DNA of 64,000 bases from Boesenbergia rotunda. Lineage: Eukaryota > Streptophyta > Magnoliopsida > Zingiberales > Zingiberaceae. The stretch covers positions 62,001 to 126,000 of the forward strand of contig JAGFNQ010009487.1 of the NCBI GenBank assembly GCA_024364735.1, in the 5' to 3' direction. Below are positions 47,169-58,311 of the stretch, in pieces. The first letter of the stretch is position 1. The number at the start of each line of letters is the position of its first letter. The notes under the pieces are model-generated. The model ran no database searches. It was not told where the DNA came from and worked only from the letters and a program-made list of their open reading frames with translations. Position numbers and translations under genes: made by a program.

Positions 47169-47787
47169 CTAATGCCAATCGCTACGGTACCCAATACCAC
47201 AGGCTCTAACATGACCCTCAAACTTGCTTTGAGGCAAGGCCTTAGTTAAAGGATCCGCTAAATTCCTTTCAGTGGGAATTTTCTCAATTTGTATATCATT
47301 CCTACTTATAATCTCTCTAATCAGATGATAGCGGCGAAGCACCTGTTTGGATCGCTGATGAGACCTTGGTTCCTTTGCTTGTGCAATAGCTCCATTGTTG
47401 TCGCAGTAAACTGGTATTGCTTCATCAATGGTTGGAACCACACCAAGTTCTGAGACAAACTTTTTGATCCAGACTGCTTCCTTTGCTGCTTCCGAAGCTG
47501 CAATATATTCCGCTTCCGTGGTAGAATCCGCTACGGTGTCTTGCTTGGAACTCTTCCAACTTATTCCGCCTCCATTCAAAATAAATACGTATCCGGACTG
47601 AGATTTGGAGTCATCCTTATCTGTCTGGAAACTGGCATCTGTATACCCACATATTACCATATCACCTTCTCCATATATTAGGAACACATCCTTAGTGTTT
47701 CTTAAGTACTTGAGGATTGTCTTGACAGCCACCCAATGATCCATTCCTGGATCAGACTGCTATCTACTTGTGACGCTCAGAGCATAC
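47169..47787 (-). pseudogene. Copia polyprotein fragment: RNase H domain and C-terminus
   Basis: The minus strand encodes the end of a Ty1/copia polyprotein. It includes HWVAVKTILKYLRNTKD, the RNase H residues of GYTDASFQTD, STTEAEYIAASEA and VYCDNNGAI, and the closing RNLADPLTKALPQ segment. RNase H removes the RNA strand during reverse transcription in cytoplasmic particles. A TAG stop lies just upstream of QSDPGMDHW, near 47760. The rest of the polyprotein is cut away at 47787 by the LTR of the next element. Confidence 0.9.
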
Positions 47788-49128
47788 TGTTGGATTGAGA
47801 GAAACGATAGAGGGGGGGTGAATATCGTAAAACGTTCGGATTAAGAAATAGAGAATGCACAACGGAAATTAACACAAACACACGCAAACACCAAGGTTTT
47901 TACTTGGTTCGGAGTCGCGGTCAGCTCCTACTCCAAGGCCCACAGTCGTTGACCATTTTCTGCGGGCAATTCTATATGCGCAAAAAGTTTACAGGTATAG
48001 ATTACAAGATTAGTACAGTAAACTAAAAGAAAGCCGCTCTTAATTACCGACGTCCGGAGTAGATCGTATTTTTGAAGCAGAGGGACGTCGTCGGCGCTTG
48101 TATCTCGAGTCGGGAGGTTTCCGGAGCAGAGCGTGAGCGTAGAAGAGCGTGAATGCATTGGAAGAATTGATTGCTTGAAGCCTTGGGGTCGAGGGCCTTT
48201 TTATAGCCCCTGGGGGCGCCCGAAACGTCAGGGGCGCCGCCCCCCCACGTGTCAGCTGATCCGAGTTCCTCTCGGTCAGCTCTGATCCCTTCAATCTCGG
48301 GATCAGGCCTTGACGGGGGCGCCCGGGACGCTGGGGGCGCCCGGGTTGACTGGGTCACCTCTTATCCGTTTGGCTTCGCTGGCTTCTGCTTCGTTAGCTT
48401 AAACTGGGGGCGCCCGGGACGCTGGAGGCACCCGGGAGCATGGGGGGCGCCCGGGAGCACGGGGGTGCCCCGCCCATAAGCTGCTGAAGTACTTCTTTCG
48501 CTTCATCTGTTTTGTATTCACCTTGGGGGCGCCCGGGACACTCCGGGCGCCCTACTCAGCTGCTGCCTCACTCCTTTGAGGCTTTCTAAGCTGCAGACAC
48601 TCGTTCCTTCGGTCCTGGATCCAGGGTTAGTCTAAAACAACATAAAGCAATAATATGTTAGTTTTATACAGCCTTAGCTGTCTTGGTTCTGACTTTGGGT
48701 CTCCCAAATGGAACCCTAGGTCGAACCGACGCCTACTGTTCCCTCGACGGGGAACGCGTCCTCACCTACTCCTCTCGGGAGAATTTACCTGATGCCAACC
48801 GGCTCCTCTGGTTGAACTTTTGCCCAGCAGTCCTTCGCTAGGTGCCTAGCTGTCCTTCGCCAGGTCTTTAGTACCAAGTCGTCCTTCGCCTGGTACCTAG
48901 CAGTCCTTCGCTAGGTCTTTGTATCCTGGCATTCCTTCGCTAGGTGCCTAGCAGTCCTTCGCTAGGGCTTTGAATCCTAGCATTCCTTCGCCAGGTGCCT
49001 AGCAGTCCTTCGCTAGGACTTTTCCTGCACACTTGAGTAACATATTAGATAAACATTATACCTTAACTTTTGAACCCTTTTGCCATTATCAAAACACAGG
49101 TTCGACTTGGGTGCTTTCTGCACCAACA
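47788..49128 (-). repeat. 3' LTR of the minus-strand gag-only element
   Basis: The plus strand runs TGTTGGATTG...CACCAACA, 1,341 bp. It shares the primer-side end with 61235-61842, and contains GGGCGCCCGGG modules (48230-48545) and a gcgaaggactgctagg array (48830-49020). Confidence 0.88.
48198..48251 (-). promoter_or_regulatory. LTR promoter: G-box and TATA box
   Basis: On the minus strand a CACGTG G-box (48251-48246) lies about 40 bp upstream of TATAAAAA (48205-48198). The same arrangement is present in the plus-strand LTRs at 53229-53262 and 59279-59328. Confidence 0.65.
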
Positions 49129-49379
49129 ATCTCCCCCTTTTTGATTTATGGCAACTCTGGTTCAAAAAGTTAAGTTAATCAGAACATGTAAACTGAAATT
49201 TTGTTTCCTCCCCTGGAAGGAATCTCCCCCTAGATTTTTCAAAAGTTTGTGGGGTTTTTTTGAAAATATGTTCTAAGTCTAAAGATGGATTTAATTTTAC
49301 TTAGAATAATTTTCAACTTAAACTTTAAAGACATATTTTCCGAAATAATTTTGGTTGTGCACTTTTGAAAAATTTATAC

Positions 49380-49860
49380 TTGTAAAAAATTTAAGTTTAA
49401 ATACTTAGATAAATTTAAAAACTTAAGTTTAAGTATTACGAAGGATTTTGAAAACTTAAGTTTGAGTACTAAAGAAGATTTCGAAAATTTAAGTTTAAGT
49501 ACTCAGAAAGTTTTTGAAAACTTAAGTTTAAAATACTTAGAGGGTTTTTGAAAACTTATGTTTCAAATACTTAAGTACTCAGAAAGTTTTTGAAAACTTA
49601 AAAGTACTTAGGAAAATTTGAAAGATTTAAGTTTTAAGTACTTAGGAAAATCTGAAAAATTTTAGCATTAAGTACTTAGTAAAATTTGAAAGATTTAAGT
49701 TTTAAGTACTTAGGAAAATCTGAAAAAATTTAGTTTTAAGTACTTAGTAAAATTTGAAAACTTAAGTATTTTAGGAAAGATTGAAAACTTAAGTTTAAAG
49801 TACTAAGAAAGCTTTGAAAACTTTTAAATACTTAGAAAACCTTAGTACTTTTGAAAAATG
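49380..49860 (-). repeat. AT-rich tandem phrases in the element tail
   Basis: A diverged unit of about 30-40 bp built on gaaaacttaagtttaagtac is repeated a dozen times. It lies between the second ORF and the polypurine tract, in the region corresponding to the AT-rich tail at 56700-57300 of the nested element. Confidence 0.7.
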
Positions 49861-50766
49861 AATTAAGTACTTTTTGAATATAGAGTTTGAAATTTTGGAT
49901 TTAGAGAAAAAAATTTTAAACTCTCCTTTCCTATCTCTCCCCCTTTGCCATATATCAAAAACAAAGAAGTATAGCAGAAACAGGATAATTAAATTGCATA
50001 AAAGAAAATAATAACTTGCATAATTCGCTGTACTAAATCAGTTCAGGATATGAATTAAACCAAATCAGTTTCAATTTTCTCTTTTAGGGATCTGTCTAAC
50101 CTAATTAGCTACTTACTAACTGCTATAAGCAGTAATTTTCGCTAGGGTTAGTCAAGTTAAGTGTTCTGTTCAAGTTAGATTTTCTAAACTTGACACTTAA
50201 CTTGATTACTGTGTAAGTTGTATTTAGTGCCCCAATTACTGCAGATGCACTGACTTAAAGCATCTTGAATTAAGGCAAAGACCTAAGCATCTCAACCCAT
50301 TCTAGGTTATCAATCAAAAGTACCCTAAGGTGCTTGTGAGATGCTGGCTTCTAAATCTATAGGTGCATGTAGTTCTAGGGTTAGGGCCTATGCTAAGTCC
50401 ATTTGCGAAAAAGCCCTAGTTTTGAAGGGGATAGTTTTTTTTTAAAAAAAATAAAACTAAGTCAAAAAAAATTTATTTTTAAAACTTTTCAAAACTAAGT
50501 AAAAGCTAATTTTGAAAGTATTTTTTGAAAACTACTTTAAAAGCTGATTTTGAAATGAGTAAAGTAGTAAGAAAACCAAGAGTAGACTAAATCTATTCTA
50601 CCAAGCATAATCCTAACTGCTGATCAAATAGTAGAGAAAAACAAGTACTCATCTCCATAAGTCAGTTGGTCAACAGAGAGACTCAGCACAGTCATACAAG
50701 TCAAACATGAATCAACCCTACTGAGTAGGGGTAGTCAGATAGTCACTAGTACAATGCTAATCAACT
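49861..50766. other. Non-coding interior of the minus-strand element
   Basis: This AT-rich region shows no supported gene. It lies downstream of the second ORF on the minus strand. Confidence 0.4.
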
Positions 50767-51655
50767 CTAGGAGGAGGGACCAGGATGATCAGAAGAGCCT
50801 GACTGCCAGGATCGAAACATCGCCATCATCTCATGATATTGTGCATCTCTGGTCTCCCTCTCAGCTCTAAGCGCACTCATATAGTCAGTGTAATAGCCTA
50901 GATTTGTCTCCATATCTTCAGCATGATTTGCCTCCACTTCCTCTCGGAGGCTCTGGACCTATGTCTCCAGCCGTGTCACTCTCCCGTAGAGTGTCGGTGG
51001 AGGGGGCTCGTCTATGTGTGCTCGAGCCTCTGCTGCCAAATCGGCTACATCGACTTCAACCTCCTCATCTGAGTCGATCTGAGCTCCGGCTCGCTGTCGT
51101 CTCTAAGTCAAAACCCCGGTGGCCGATACCTCTATACCAGCTAAAGAGAAGTTCCTAAACCCTATCTCGTCAAAATCAATCATCGCGGTTATTTCACCTA
51201 CGGTAATATCACGACCGTGGTGATGAAGGATGGAGGTGATGATGTGGCAGAAGGGGGTGCGTACCCGACCCTGAGTCGTGACACTGGAGGCATATAAGAT
51301 AGCGTGGAATATGTGAAGGCCAATGTCAATGTATAGATGATGGATCAGGGCATACAGGAGGAAGGCATGAAAAGGTCGCATGGTCGCGACATCCCTAGTG
51401 GATAGTGGTAATATGCAGCGGACCAGAACTCTGTACAGGGCGTAGTCCTGGACCTGAAGGTCAACGGACTGAAATCGTCTAGCTACGAGGAGTCTAGCTT
51501 CCCTATAGAAATAGGAGTGGAGAGTGTCTAGAGTAATGTGAGCGTAGGGAGCATCAAATGGAGAAAGCCTTATTGGATCATCAACCCTTTCCTTGACAAA
51601 GCCTTTCAGTGAAATTTCATTTTCAAAATTAATCTTTAAAAAATTCTGGTCTAAC
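50767..51655 (-). pseudogene. Second ORF of the minus-strand gag-only element, unknown function
   Basis: One minus-strand frame runs from about 51655 to a TAG at 50767-50769, with only two internal TAG codons (near 51102 and 50960). It reads like protein: ITLDTLHSYFYREARLL, RPFHAFLLYALIHHLYIDIG, RTPFCHIITSILHHHGRDI, then an acidic segment and a coiled-coil-like stretch LREEVEANHAEDMETNL. It resembles the conserved proteins annotated as putative plant transposon protein in other plants; that is memory, not a search. The first 40 or so codons overlap a block also present non-coding in the nested element (55310-55420), so the true start is uncertain. Confidence 0.55.
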
Positions 51656-52147
51656 TAGGTTGGGTCTTGGATCGGTAGCTTCGACTAGTTTCACCAGTCT
51701 AAATAGACCAAGTAGAGAATACATGACCTTATTAGAATTGGTTTCCCTAACGTACTATTATCTCACCGCCACCCAATACTATGTTGCTCAAATTTCAGTT
51801 AAGTTGGTTCAGTCCTTAAACTAACCATTCCTAAATCTAAACATGGTAAATTGCAGGAATAAAGTAAACAATCAAACAAGCCAATTGCAATCAAGAATTT
51901 AATTTTATCTAACAATAAATATTATTTTCAATTTGGCTCCCCCTGGACTAAAGCCACGATAATGGTCTGGCAAGATGTGAATCTTGTCCTTGGGGATCCA
52001 GTATTAATTTGATCCAGTTTGTTTGTTCAAGCATAGTTTGGGTACCCATGCCTAAACTTTAGGTCTGGACTGATTCAGTACAGCAAAGTAGGATCTTTAT
52101 CTAGATTTGGTTCTATAACCTAGTCCGGATCGATTTAGAACCGACTT

Positions 52148-52279
52148 CTATTTTCCAAGAATCATGTCAAGACCCTTGGAACCAGAAGTGAATCATTCTA
52201 AAACTGATCTAAGGTCCTTAACCTGAGTTTTCAGGGAGGAGTTCTCTTTCTCAAGTTTTTCAACTTGAGTAGAGGTTCC
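52148..52279 (-). pseudogene. Gag 3' remainder beyond the nested insertion
   Basis: The minus strand continues gag after the nested element with a coiled-coil segment EKLEKENSSLKTQVKDLRS, then a KGLDMIL motif as in the gag at 1587-1934. The reading frame is offset and interrupted, so it was decaying before or after the insertion. Confidence 0.6.
52275..52279. repeat. Left 5-bp target duplication of the nested element
   Basis: gttcc, repeated exactly at 59729-59733. Confidence 0.9.
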
Positions 52280-52384
52280 TGTTGGTGCAGGAAGCACCAT
52301 ATCGAACCTTGTTTTGATATTGGCAAGGGTTCAAAGTTAAGTATTAGTGGTGATCTAACAATGTTACTCAAGTGTGCAGGAAAA

Positions 52385-52660
52385 GTCCTAGCGAAGGGCT
52401 GCTAGGCACCTGGCGAAGGAATGCCAGGATACAAAGCCCTAGCGAAGGACTGCTAGGCAACTAGCGAAGGGCTGGTAGTCATCAAAGACCTGGCGAAGGG
52501 CTGCTGGGCACCTAGCGAAGGGCTGCTAGGATACAAAGCCCTAGCGAAGGACTGCTGGGCGCCAGGCGAAGGACAGCTTGGGACTGAAGCCCTAGCGAAG
52601 GAATGCTAGGCACCGGGCGAAGGACTGCTCGGCATCCAAGACCTGACAAAGGACCGCCAG
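52385..52660 (+). repeat. gcgaaggactgctagg tandem array
   Basis: About ten units of roughly 27 bp use the core cctagcgaaggactgctagg. The ends are complementary (cctagc...gctagg), so each unit can fold. Copies also lie at 43930-44150, 48830-49020 and 58410-58720. Confidence 0.85.
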
Positions 52661-52929
52661 GCAAAAGTCCAACCAAAGGAGTGGTTGGCATCAGGTAAAT
52701 TCTCCCGAGAGGAGTAGGTGAGGACGCGTTCCTCGTCGAGGGAACAGTAGGCGTCAGTTCGACCTAGGGCTCCATTTTGGAGACCCAAAGTCAGAACCAA
52801 GACAGCTAAGGCTGTATAAACTAACCACTTAATGTTTTATTGTGTTTTGGACTAACCCTGGATGCAGGACCGAAGGAACGAGTGTTTGCAGCTCAGAGAG
52901 CCTCAAAGGAGTGAGGCAACAGCTGACCA

Positions 52930-53165
52930 GGGCACCCGGAGTGTCCCGGGCGCCCCCAAGGTGAACACAAAACATACAAACAAGAAGCGCGCTTCGACAG
53001 TACAACCTGCGGGCGCCCCCGTGCTCCCGGGCGCCCCCGCTGCTCCCGGGCGCCCCCGCTGCTCCCGGGCACCCCCAGGGCCAGCTACCGAAGCTCCCTT
53101 AGAAGCCAAGAAGATAACACTTTGACCCGATCAATCCGGGCACCCCGAGCGCTCCGGGCGCCCCG
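52930..53165 (+). repeat. GGGCGCCCGGG palindrome array in the LTR
   Basis: Repeats of gctcccgggcgcccccg and variants contain overlapping palindromes CCCGGG and GGGCGCCC. This makes the region far richer in GC than the element body. Open frames on both strands are artefacts. Confidence 0.85.
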
Positions 53166-53228
53166 GTCAAACCTAATCCCGAAGGTAAAGGGATCAGACG
53201 CTGACCGAGACATTGCCGGATCAATTGC

Positions 53229-53262
53229 CACGTGGGGGGGGCGCCCCCAGGCCCTATATAAA
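53229..53262 (+). promoter_or_regulatory. G-box and TATA box of the 5' LTR
   Basis: CACGTG at 53229-53234 and TATATAAA at 53255-53262, with transcription expected to begin shortly downstream. Confidence 0.7.
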
Positions 53263-53664
53263 GGGCCCTCGACCCCAAGCTTCAGCAACATCTTCGTGAA
53301 ATGCCTCAAAGCTCTTCTGCTCTCGCGCCTTGCTCCAGAAACTCTCCAAATCGAGCCGACGACATCCTGCTGCCCCGAAATAATCGATCTACTCCGGACG
53401 TCGGTAAAAGAGCTATTTTAAAGTTTACTGTACGTAATTATAATTCTGTAATCTTTTGTAAACAACTTTGCGCCTGATATAGAATTGCCCAAAGTAAACG
53501 GTCAACGACCGTGGGCCTTGGAGTAGGAGTCGACACAGGCTCTGAACCAAGTAAAATCGACTGTGTCTTTGTGTTGTGTTTTTCCGCTGCGTACTTGCTC
53601 TTAATTTTCCAAAAAATGAATTCCGATATTCACCCCCCTCTATCGGTTTTCTCGATCCAACAAG

Positions 53665-53676
53665 TGGTATCAGAGC
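53665..53676 (+). other. Primer-binding site for initiator methionine tRNA
   Basis: TGGTATCAGAGC two bases after the LTR end is complementary to the 3' end of plant initiator tRNA-Met, the usual primer of Copia and many gag-only elements. Confidence 0.92.
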
Positions 53677-54222
53677 GGGGAAGCTCAAATTTGGTGCAAC
53701 CACCAATTTGAGAGTATTTTCGGATTTTATGAAATAATTTTAATTTTTTTATCTTTTTCGTTGATTGAGGTTGGTGCAACACCACTCAATCTCGTTCGCT
53801 TTTTTATTTCATATAAATAATATCTGTAAGTGTATTTAAAATATTCTTACACCTTTTTCAATTTTGAATGCTCATTTTTTCCCTATAAGTCAGAATTAAT
53901 AAAACGATCAATTTCTAAAAATTTGTCATAAACTTTTTTTATTATTATTTTAATACTTTTCTCGAAATTCGTGCTACCTTAATTCAAGCAAACTTTTTTT
54001 TAAACATTAAATTCTTACTTTTTCATCATTTATCAGAATTGACAAAATCAATATTTTCAAAAAATTTGTCATAAATTCTTTTTATTATTTTATTATTATT
54101 TCACCTCAAAATTCGTGCAACATTTATTTTGGGCTATTTTTTTCCCTTCTCCCGCACTACTAATCCAAGACCAAGTCTTGGTATATTTCTGTTATTTCTT
54201 TTGTGTACAAGGATCATTTTAA
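53677..54222. other. Leader between primer site and gag
   Basis: AT-rich untranslated leader without a supported gene. Confidence 0.5.
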
Positions 54223-55074
54223 ATGGCCAATCAAGAATGGAACAGTGCCCGTCCACCGCTATTCTCCGGCGAGAACTTCAATTCCTGGAGAAGTCTAATG
54301 GAGTTCCATCTGAAGGTCCATATGGACATATGGATGATCATTCAAACAGGGTTCTCCCTCCCCACAGAAGATGGATCATCGATCGCCTGGGACAAATTGG
54401 ACGAACCAACTCTGAGGAAGATCGAGACTGATGCCAAGGCAACAACAATCTTACAATGCGGCCTGACCAAAGACGAACTGAAGCGGGTCGGACCCTTCAA
54501 CTATGCCAAGGAGATGTGGGAAAAGCTAATCAATCTACACGAAGAGAGCTCCGATGTTGAGATCTTAGAAGCTCAAGAACATGTAGCTGAGACAGACTCG
54601 ACACCCGACGTCGAAATCAAACCAGAGTCAAATGACGAGTTTTCTGAGACAAAATCGGTAATTAATTTTGAATCATTTTCTGAATTAAGATTAAATAATC
54701 AAGATGATATTGCAATGGTCGAGGAAGGTATAGTTTTTATTGCAGGAAAAACTCCAAGAGAATTGCAAAAGAGGCCTCAACCAATACCTGAGTCCAACTC
54801 AGACTCAGAATTTGACGACGAAGAAGGGGATGATCGAAAGCTGGTCCGGATGACTCGCGACCACTACAAGATGCTAAAGACGGCAAGTATCAAGGGGGAG
54901 ATTCCCAAACGGGAATCAAAAGGTAAATTTACGATATTTGAAAATCTAATATTTACCTCAATGAACATAATTAATTCATACAAAATAGTTAAGGTTAATA
55001 TGTCAGAAAATTTAATTCCCAACCTTGTTGATTTTAAAAACCCTGAGTATTATTTCGATTATGATGTAACTTAG
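54223..55074 (+). CDS. Shortened gag-like protein, 283 residues
   Basis: This is an intact ORF. The N-terminal 110 residues match the DUF4219/UBN2 gag start of the opposite-strand copy (ARPPLFSGENFNSWRSLMEF, then LQCGLTKDELKRVGPFN). The central capsid segment found in the relative (FPRNTLWASMVDAYKV) is missing and replaced by an acidic stretch. The zinc knuckle is absent; an acidic PESNSDSEFDDEEGDD region and a basic tail remain. Gag normally packages element RNA. Whether this short form still assembles is unclear, but the open frame in a young element suggests it was tolerated or useful. Confidence 0.85.
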   Translation: MANQEWNSARPPLFSGENFNSWRSLMEFHLKVHMDIWMIIQTGFSLPTEDGSSIAWDKLDEPTLRKIETDAKATTILQCGLTKDELKRVGPFNYAKEMWEKLINLHEESSDVEILEAQEHVAETDSTPDVEIKPESNDEFSETKSVINFESFSELRLNNQDDIAMVEEGIVFIAGKTPRELQKRPQPIPESNSDSEFDDEEGDDRKLVRMTRDHYKMLKTASIKGEIPKRESKGKFTIFENLIFTSMNIINSYKIVKVNMSENLIPNLVDFKNPEYYFDYDVT

Positions 55075-58000
55075 ATCTTTTTTTTTTGCTTTAATTGTGT
55101 GTTGTTTGTTATTTTCATTTTTCTTAGAATTAGGATTGGTTAGTTTAAGGACTAAAATGATTTAATTGAAATTTGAACAACCTAGTATTAGGACAAGGTT
55201 TGATGATAGTACATTAGGGAAGCCTGACTAAGGAATCAAGTAGGGTAAGGAGTACCTTATTTGGTCTTTTTAGTCCGGTGGAACTAGCCGAAGCTACCTC
55301 TCCGAATCCTAAGCTAGTTAGACCAGAGTGTCTCAAATGATGATTTGAAAATGATCTTTCTTTAAAAGGCTTTGTCTAGGAAAGGGTTGTTGATCCAATA
55401 AGGCTACGACCAAAGAAGGCCTCTGTGCCTCGCCAAGACCTGGAAGCCAATTATCGAAACTCACTTTTAAATTATTATTTATTAAACTCGAATCTAACAC
55501 AAGCTTCAATTAAATCATAGTGTTAACATCAAAGATAAAATTAATGCATCTCACAAAACAGTTAAGGATATCCTGTTTTGTCACTTAGAAATGGGTGAGA
55601 TGCTTAGGACCTAAAAGTTGAGTCTAACCCAACCAACTAAATCAAATTAATCAAATCTTAATTAAATCAATTAAATTCAATTAAATCTTAATTAAATCAA
55701 TTAAATTCAATTAAATCTTAATTAAATCAATTAAATTCAATTAAATCTTAATTAAATCAATTAAATCTTAATTAAATCTTAATTAAATCAATTAAATTCA
55801 ATTAAATCTTAATTAAATCAATTAAATTCAATTAAATCTTAATTAAATCAATTAAATTCAATTAAATCAATTAAATTTAATTCAATCAAATTCAAATTAA
55901 AAATTAAAAGTTAATTCAACCGAACAAACTTAACCCTCTAAATTTTCATTTTCACAAAAATCAAATTTAACTTTTTAACTAAGAGCCAATGTTTCAAATC
56001 ATTGTAATTAAAATCAAGTATTTTTTGTTCACTAACCTGAAATTTATTTCATAACATTTATTTCTTTCCTTTACCATTATACAAACATTTTTTTTGAAAA
56101 TTAGTTTATTCTTGTATGGCAAAATGTCACCTTGGTGATTACTTAGGATATTTCTTTTTGTCTACAGTCCGGGCTTAGATATTTATTTTTTTTGGACCTA
56201 AAAAAAAATTCTATGTTTTCAAATAATCACTATACTTTTCGAAAATTGTGCTTTACAAAAACCATTATCATTTCAAAATGTTTTTTGAAAACGGGGTTTA
56301 TGCTTTAAAATTATCTTCATTTCAAATTGAATTTTCTAAAATTATATTACCATGCTAGTATTCAAAACTATTCTTTTGATTTTAGTAAACCCTAAAGACA
56401 CAAAGGAAGGTCTACTTAATGATCTACAAAGACTCCGAGGATGTGTCAAATTTAGGAGGAGTCTAAATCAAAAGAAATTATTTCTAACAAGTTTGAAATT
56501 ATTAGATAATTCTTATAATTTGAATCAAACCTTAAGACTCAGAGGAAGATCGCTTGTAGTCAACAAGCTTCCTAGGACTGGGTCGAGTTTAGGGGGAGAT
56601 CAAATTAAAAGAATTATTGAGCATTTTCAAAATTATATGTTTTCATGCATTGCACTTTTAAAATCCTTTTGAAAACTTAAATAATTACTCTTTCAAAATA
56701 CTATCCTGTAAAATCATTTTGCTTATATATATATCATCACTTTCAAAATTTTACGTAACTTTGGAATACTTTTCAAATCTATTAAGAATACTTTTGAAAT
56801 TAATATTTACTTGACTTTGGAAAATTTTCCAGGACACTTAGGGAAAGGTCCTTGTAGTTAACAAGGCTTCCTAGGATTGTGTTAGACTGGAAAATAAACC
56901 AAGTCTAGTAAAATATTGTGCCTCCAAAGTTCATACATTTTTCAAAATGTACTTGCATATATTTTCAAAATACTATCATTTTGGCTTATCAAGTTCTTTT
57001 GGAAATAATATTTACTTGAGTTGGAGAATTTCCAGGACACTTAGGAAAATTTCCTTGTAGTTAACAAGGTTTCCTAAGATTGTGTCAGACTGGAAAAGAA
57101 ACCAAAGCAAGTAAAAGATTATGTGTAAGTACTTTCAAAAAGATAAGTCAAGTAATTTTTTTTAATATTTTAAAAGTACTTATGTTTTTCAAATTCATAA
57201 TATCTTTCAAAATACTTATATCTTTCAAAATGCTCAATAAGTACTTGCATTTTTCAAAAATATTCAGAACAAGTAAACTTATTGCTTATCATATACACTT
57301 GACTCCAATTATGATTTTGAGCATAAATTTTTCAGTCTTTCAAAATTTTGTTACTTTGAAATTATCATAACTCTTGACATTATTTCACTCAAATTTTTTT
57401 AAGACTCACAAGCTCTGATACACAAATTTTAAATTTCTTTCAAAATATATTTTTCAAAAATTTCTTTATTGAAATATGACCAAGGGGGAGAGTAGAAAAA
57501 GTGAAATTAAATTATTTCTTAAACTTTTTCCCCTTTTCAAAGAAAATTTTTCTTAGAATCGTCTAAAACATAAGGCGAAGAATCTCACATTAAGGAGGAG
57601 AGAAAGGAATGAGAGAAATTTTTTTTAATTCTTTTTCAAAAAGTGCTTCAAAAGTTTCTAAGTATTTCTAAGTGTTTCAAATTTTTGTTAAATGTATGTC
57701 TTCTCCTAAATTTTTTTTCTCTTAGTAAACAAAATTTGTCTAAGCAAAAACTTGTTGAAAAATTTTGCCAAATATTTCCCAGTAAAGTTTTTTTTGGTGA
57801 AAAACTTGTCTAGAAATTTTTTGAAGATCTTGTTTTCCAAAATGCACAAAGTGTTTCTAAACAAATATTTCTAAGTGTGCAAAAATTTTTGGTAAACAAA
57901 TTGTTTTTGGGAAATTTGCCTTCAAAATTTTGCCTAAGTTTTACAAAGCCTTGTAAGTAAAAGTTGTTTAACAAAATGTAGGTTTGCAAAACTTTTTAAA

Positions 58001-58297
58001 TTTTTACCTTGTTCACCCATGGTTATTTTTGATATATGTCAAAGGGGGAGGAAAGGTCAAAGTTAAGTATTTTATAACAGGTCAAAGTTAAGTATTTTAT
58101 TTATAACACAAGTATTCACGGTTTAGGGGTAGTATGAGAATTAAAGGATTTTTTTTCAAAATCTTACCTTATGTTATTAACTGTTATAAAGTTTTTTACT
58201 TAACGTTGAATTGTGTAAAATTGCTATACTTCATTTTTACCTTATGTTCTTAACTGTTGTAATTTTAACTTAACTTTGAATTGTGTTGCCATAAATC
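55075..58297 (+). other. AT-rich non-coding body of the nested element
   Basis: No pol domains can be read in any frame. Positions 55310-55420 match the block preceding the second ORF of the minus-strand relative (ggctttgtctaggaaagggt), but the ORF itself is absent. A 30-bp AT repeat lies at 55650-55880. Two copies of an aggacacttaggaaa segment (56830 and 57030) are diverged internal repeats. Confidence 0.6.
55650..55880. repeat. 30-bp AT-only tandem repeat
   Basis: About seven to eight units combine aattaaatcaattaaattc with aattaaatctt in a regular 30-bp register. Confidence 0.9.
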
Positions 58298-58311
58298 AAA
58301 AAGGGGGAGAT
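58298..58311 (+). other. Polypurine tract of the nested element
   Basis: aaaaagggggagat directly precedes the 3' LTR start TGTTGGTGC. Confidence 0.88.

Larger units (their letters stand above)
52280..53662 (+). repeat. 5' LTR of the nested element
   Basis: TGTTGGTGCAGGAAGCACC...GATCCAACA. In order it contains a gcgaaggactgctagg array (52385-52660), a conserved agtcagaaccaaga segment, a GGGCGCCCGGG array (52930-53165), and a G-box with TATA box. Confidence 0.92.

Noticed and set aside
56352..57370. Short frames in the AT-rich body of the nested element as pol remnants
   Set aside because: No integrase, reverse transcriptase or RNase H motif in any frame; composition is AT-driven.
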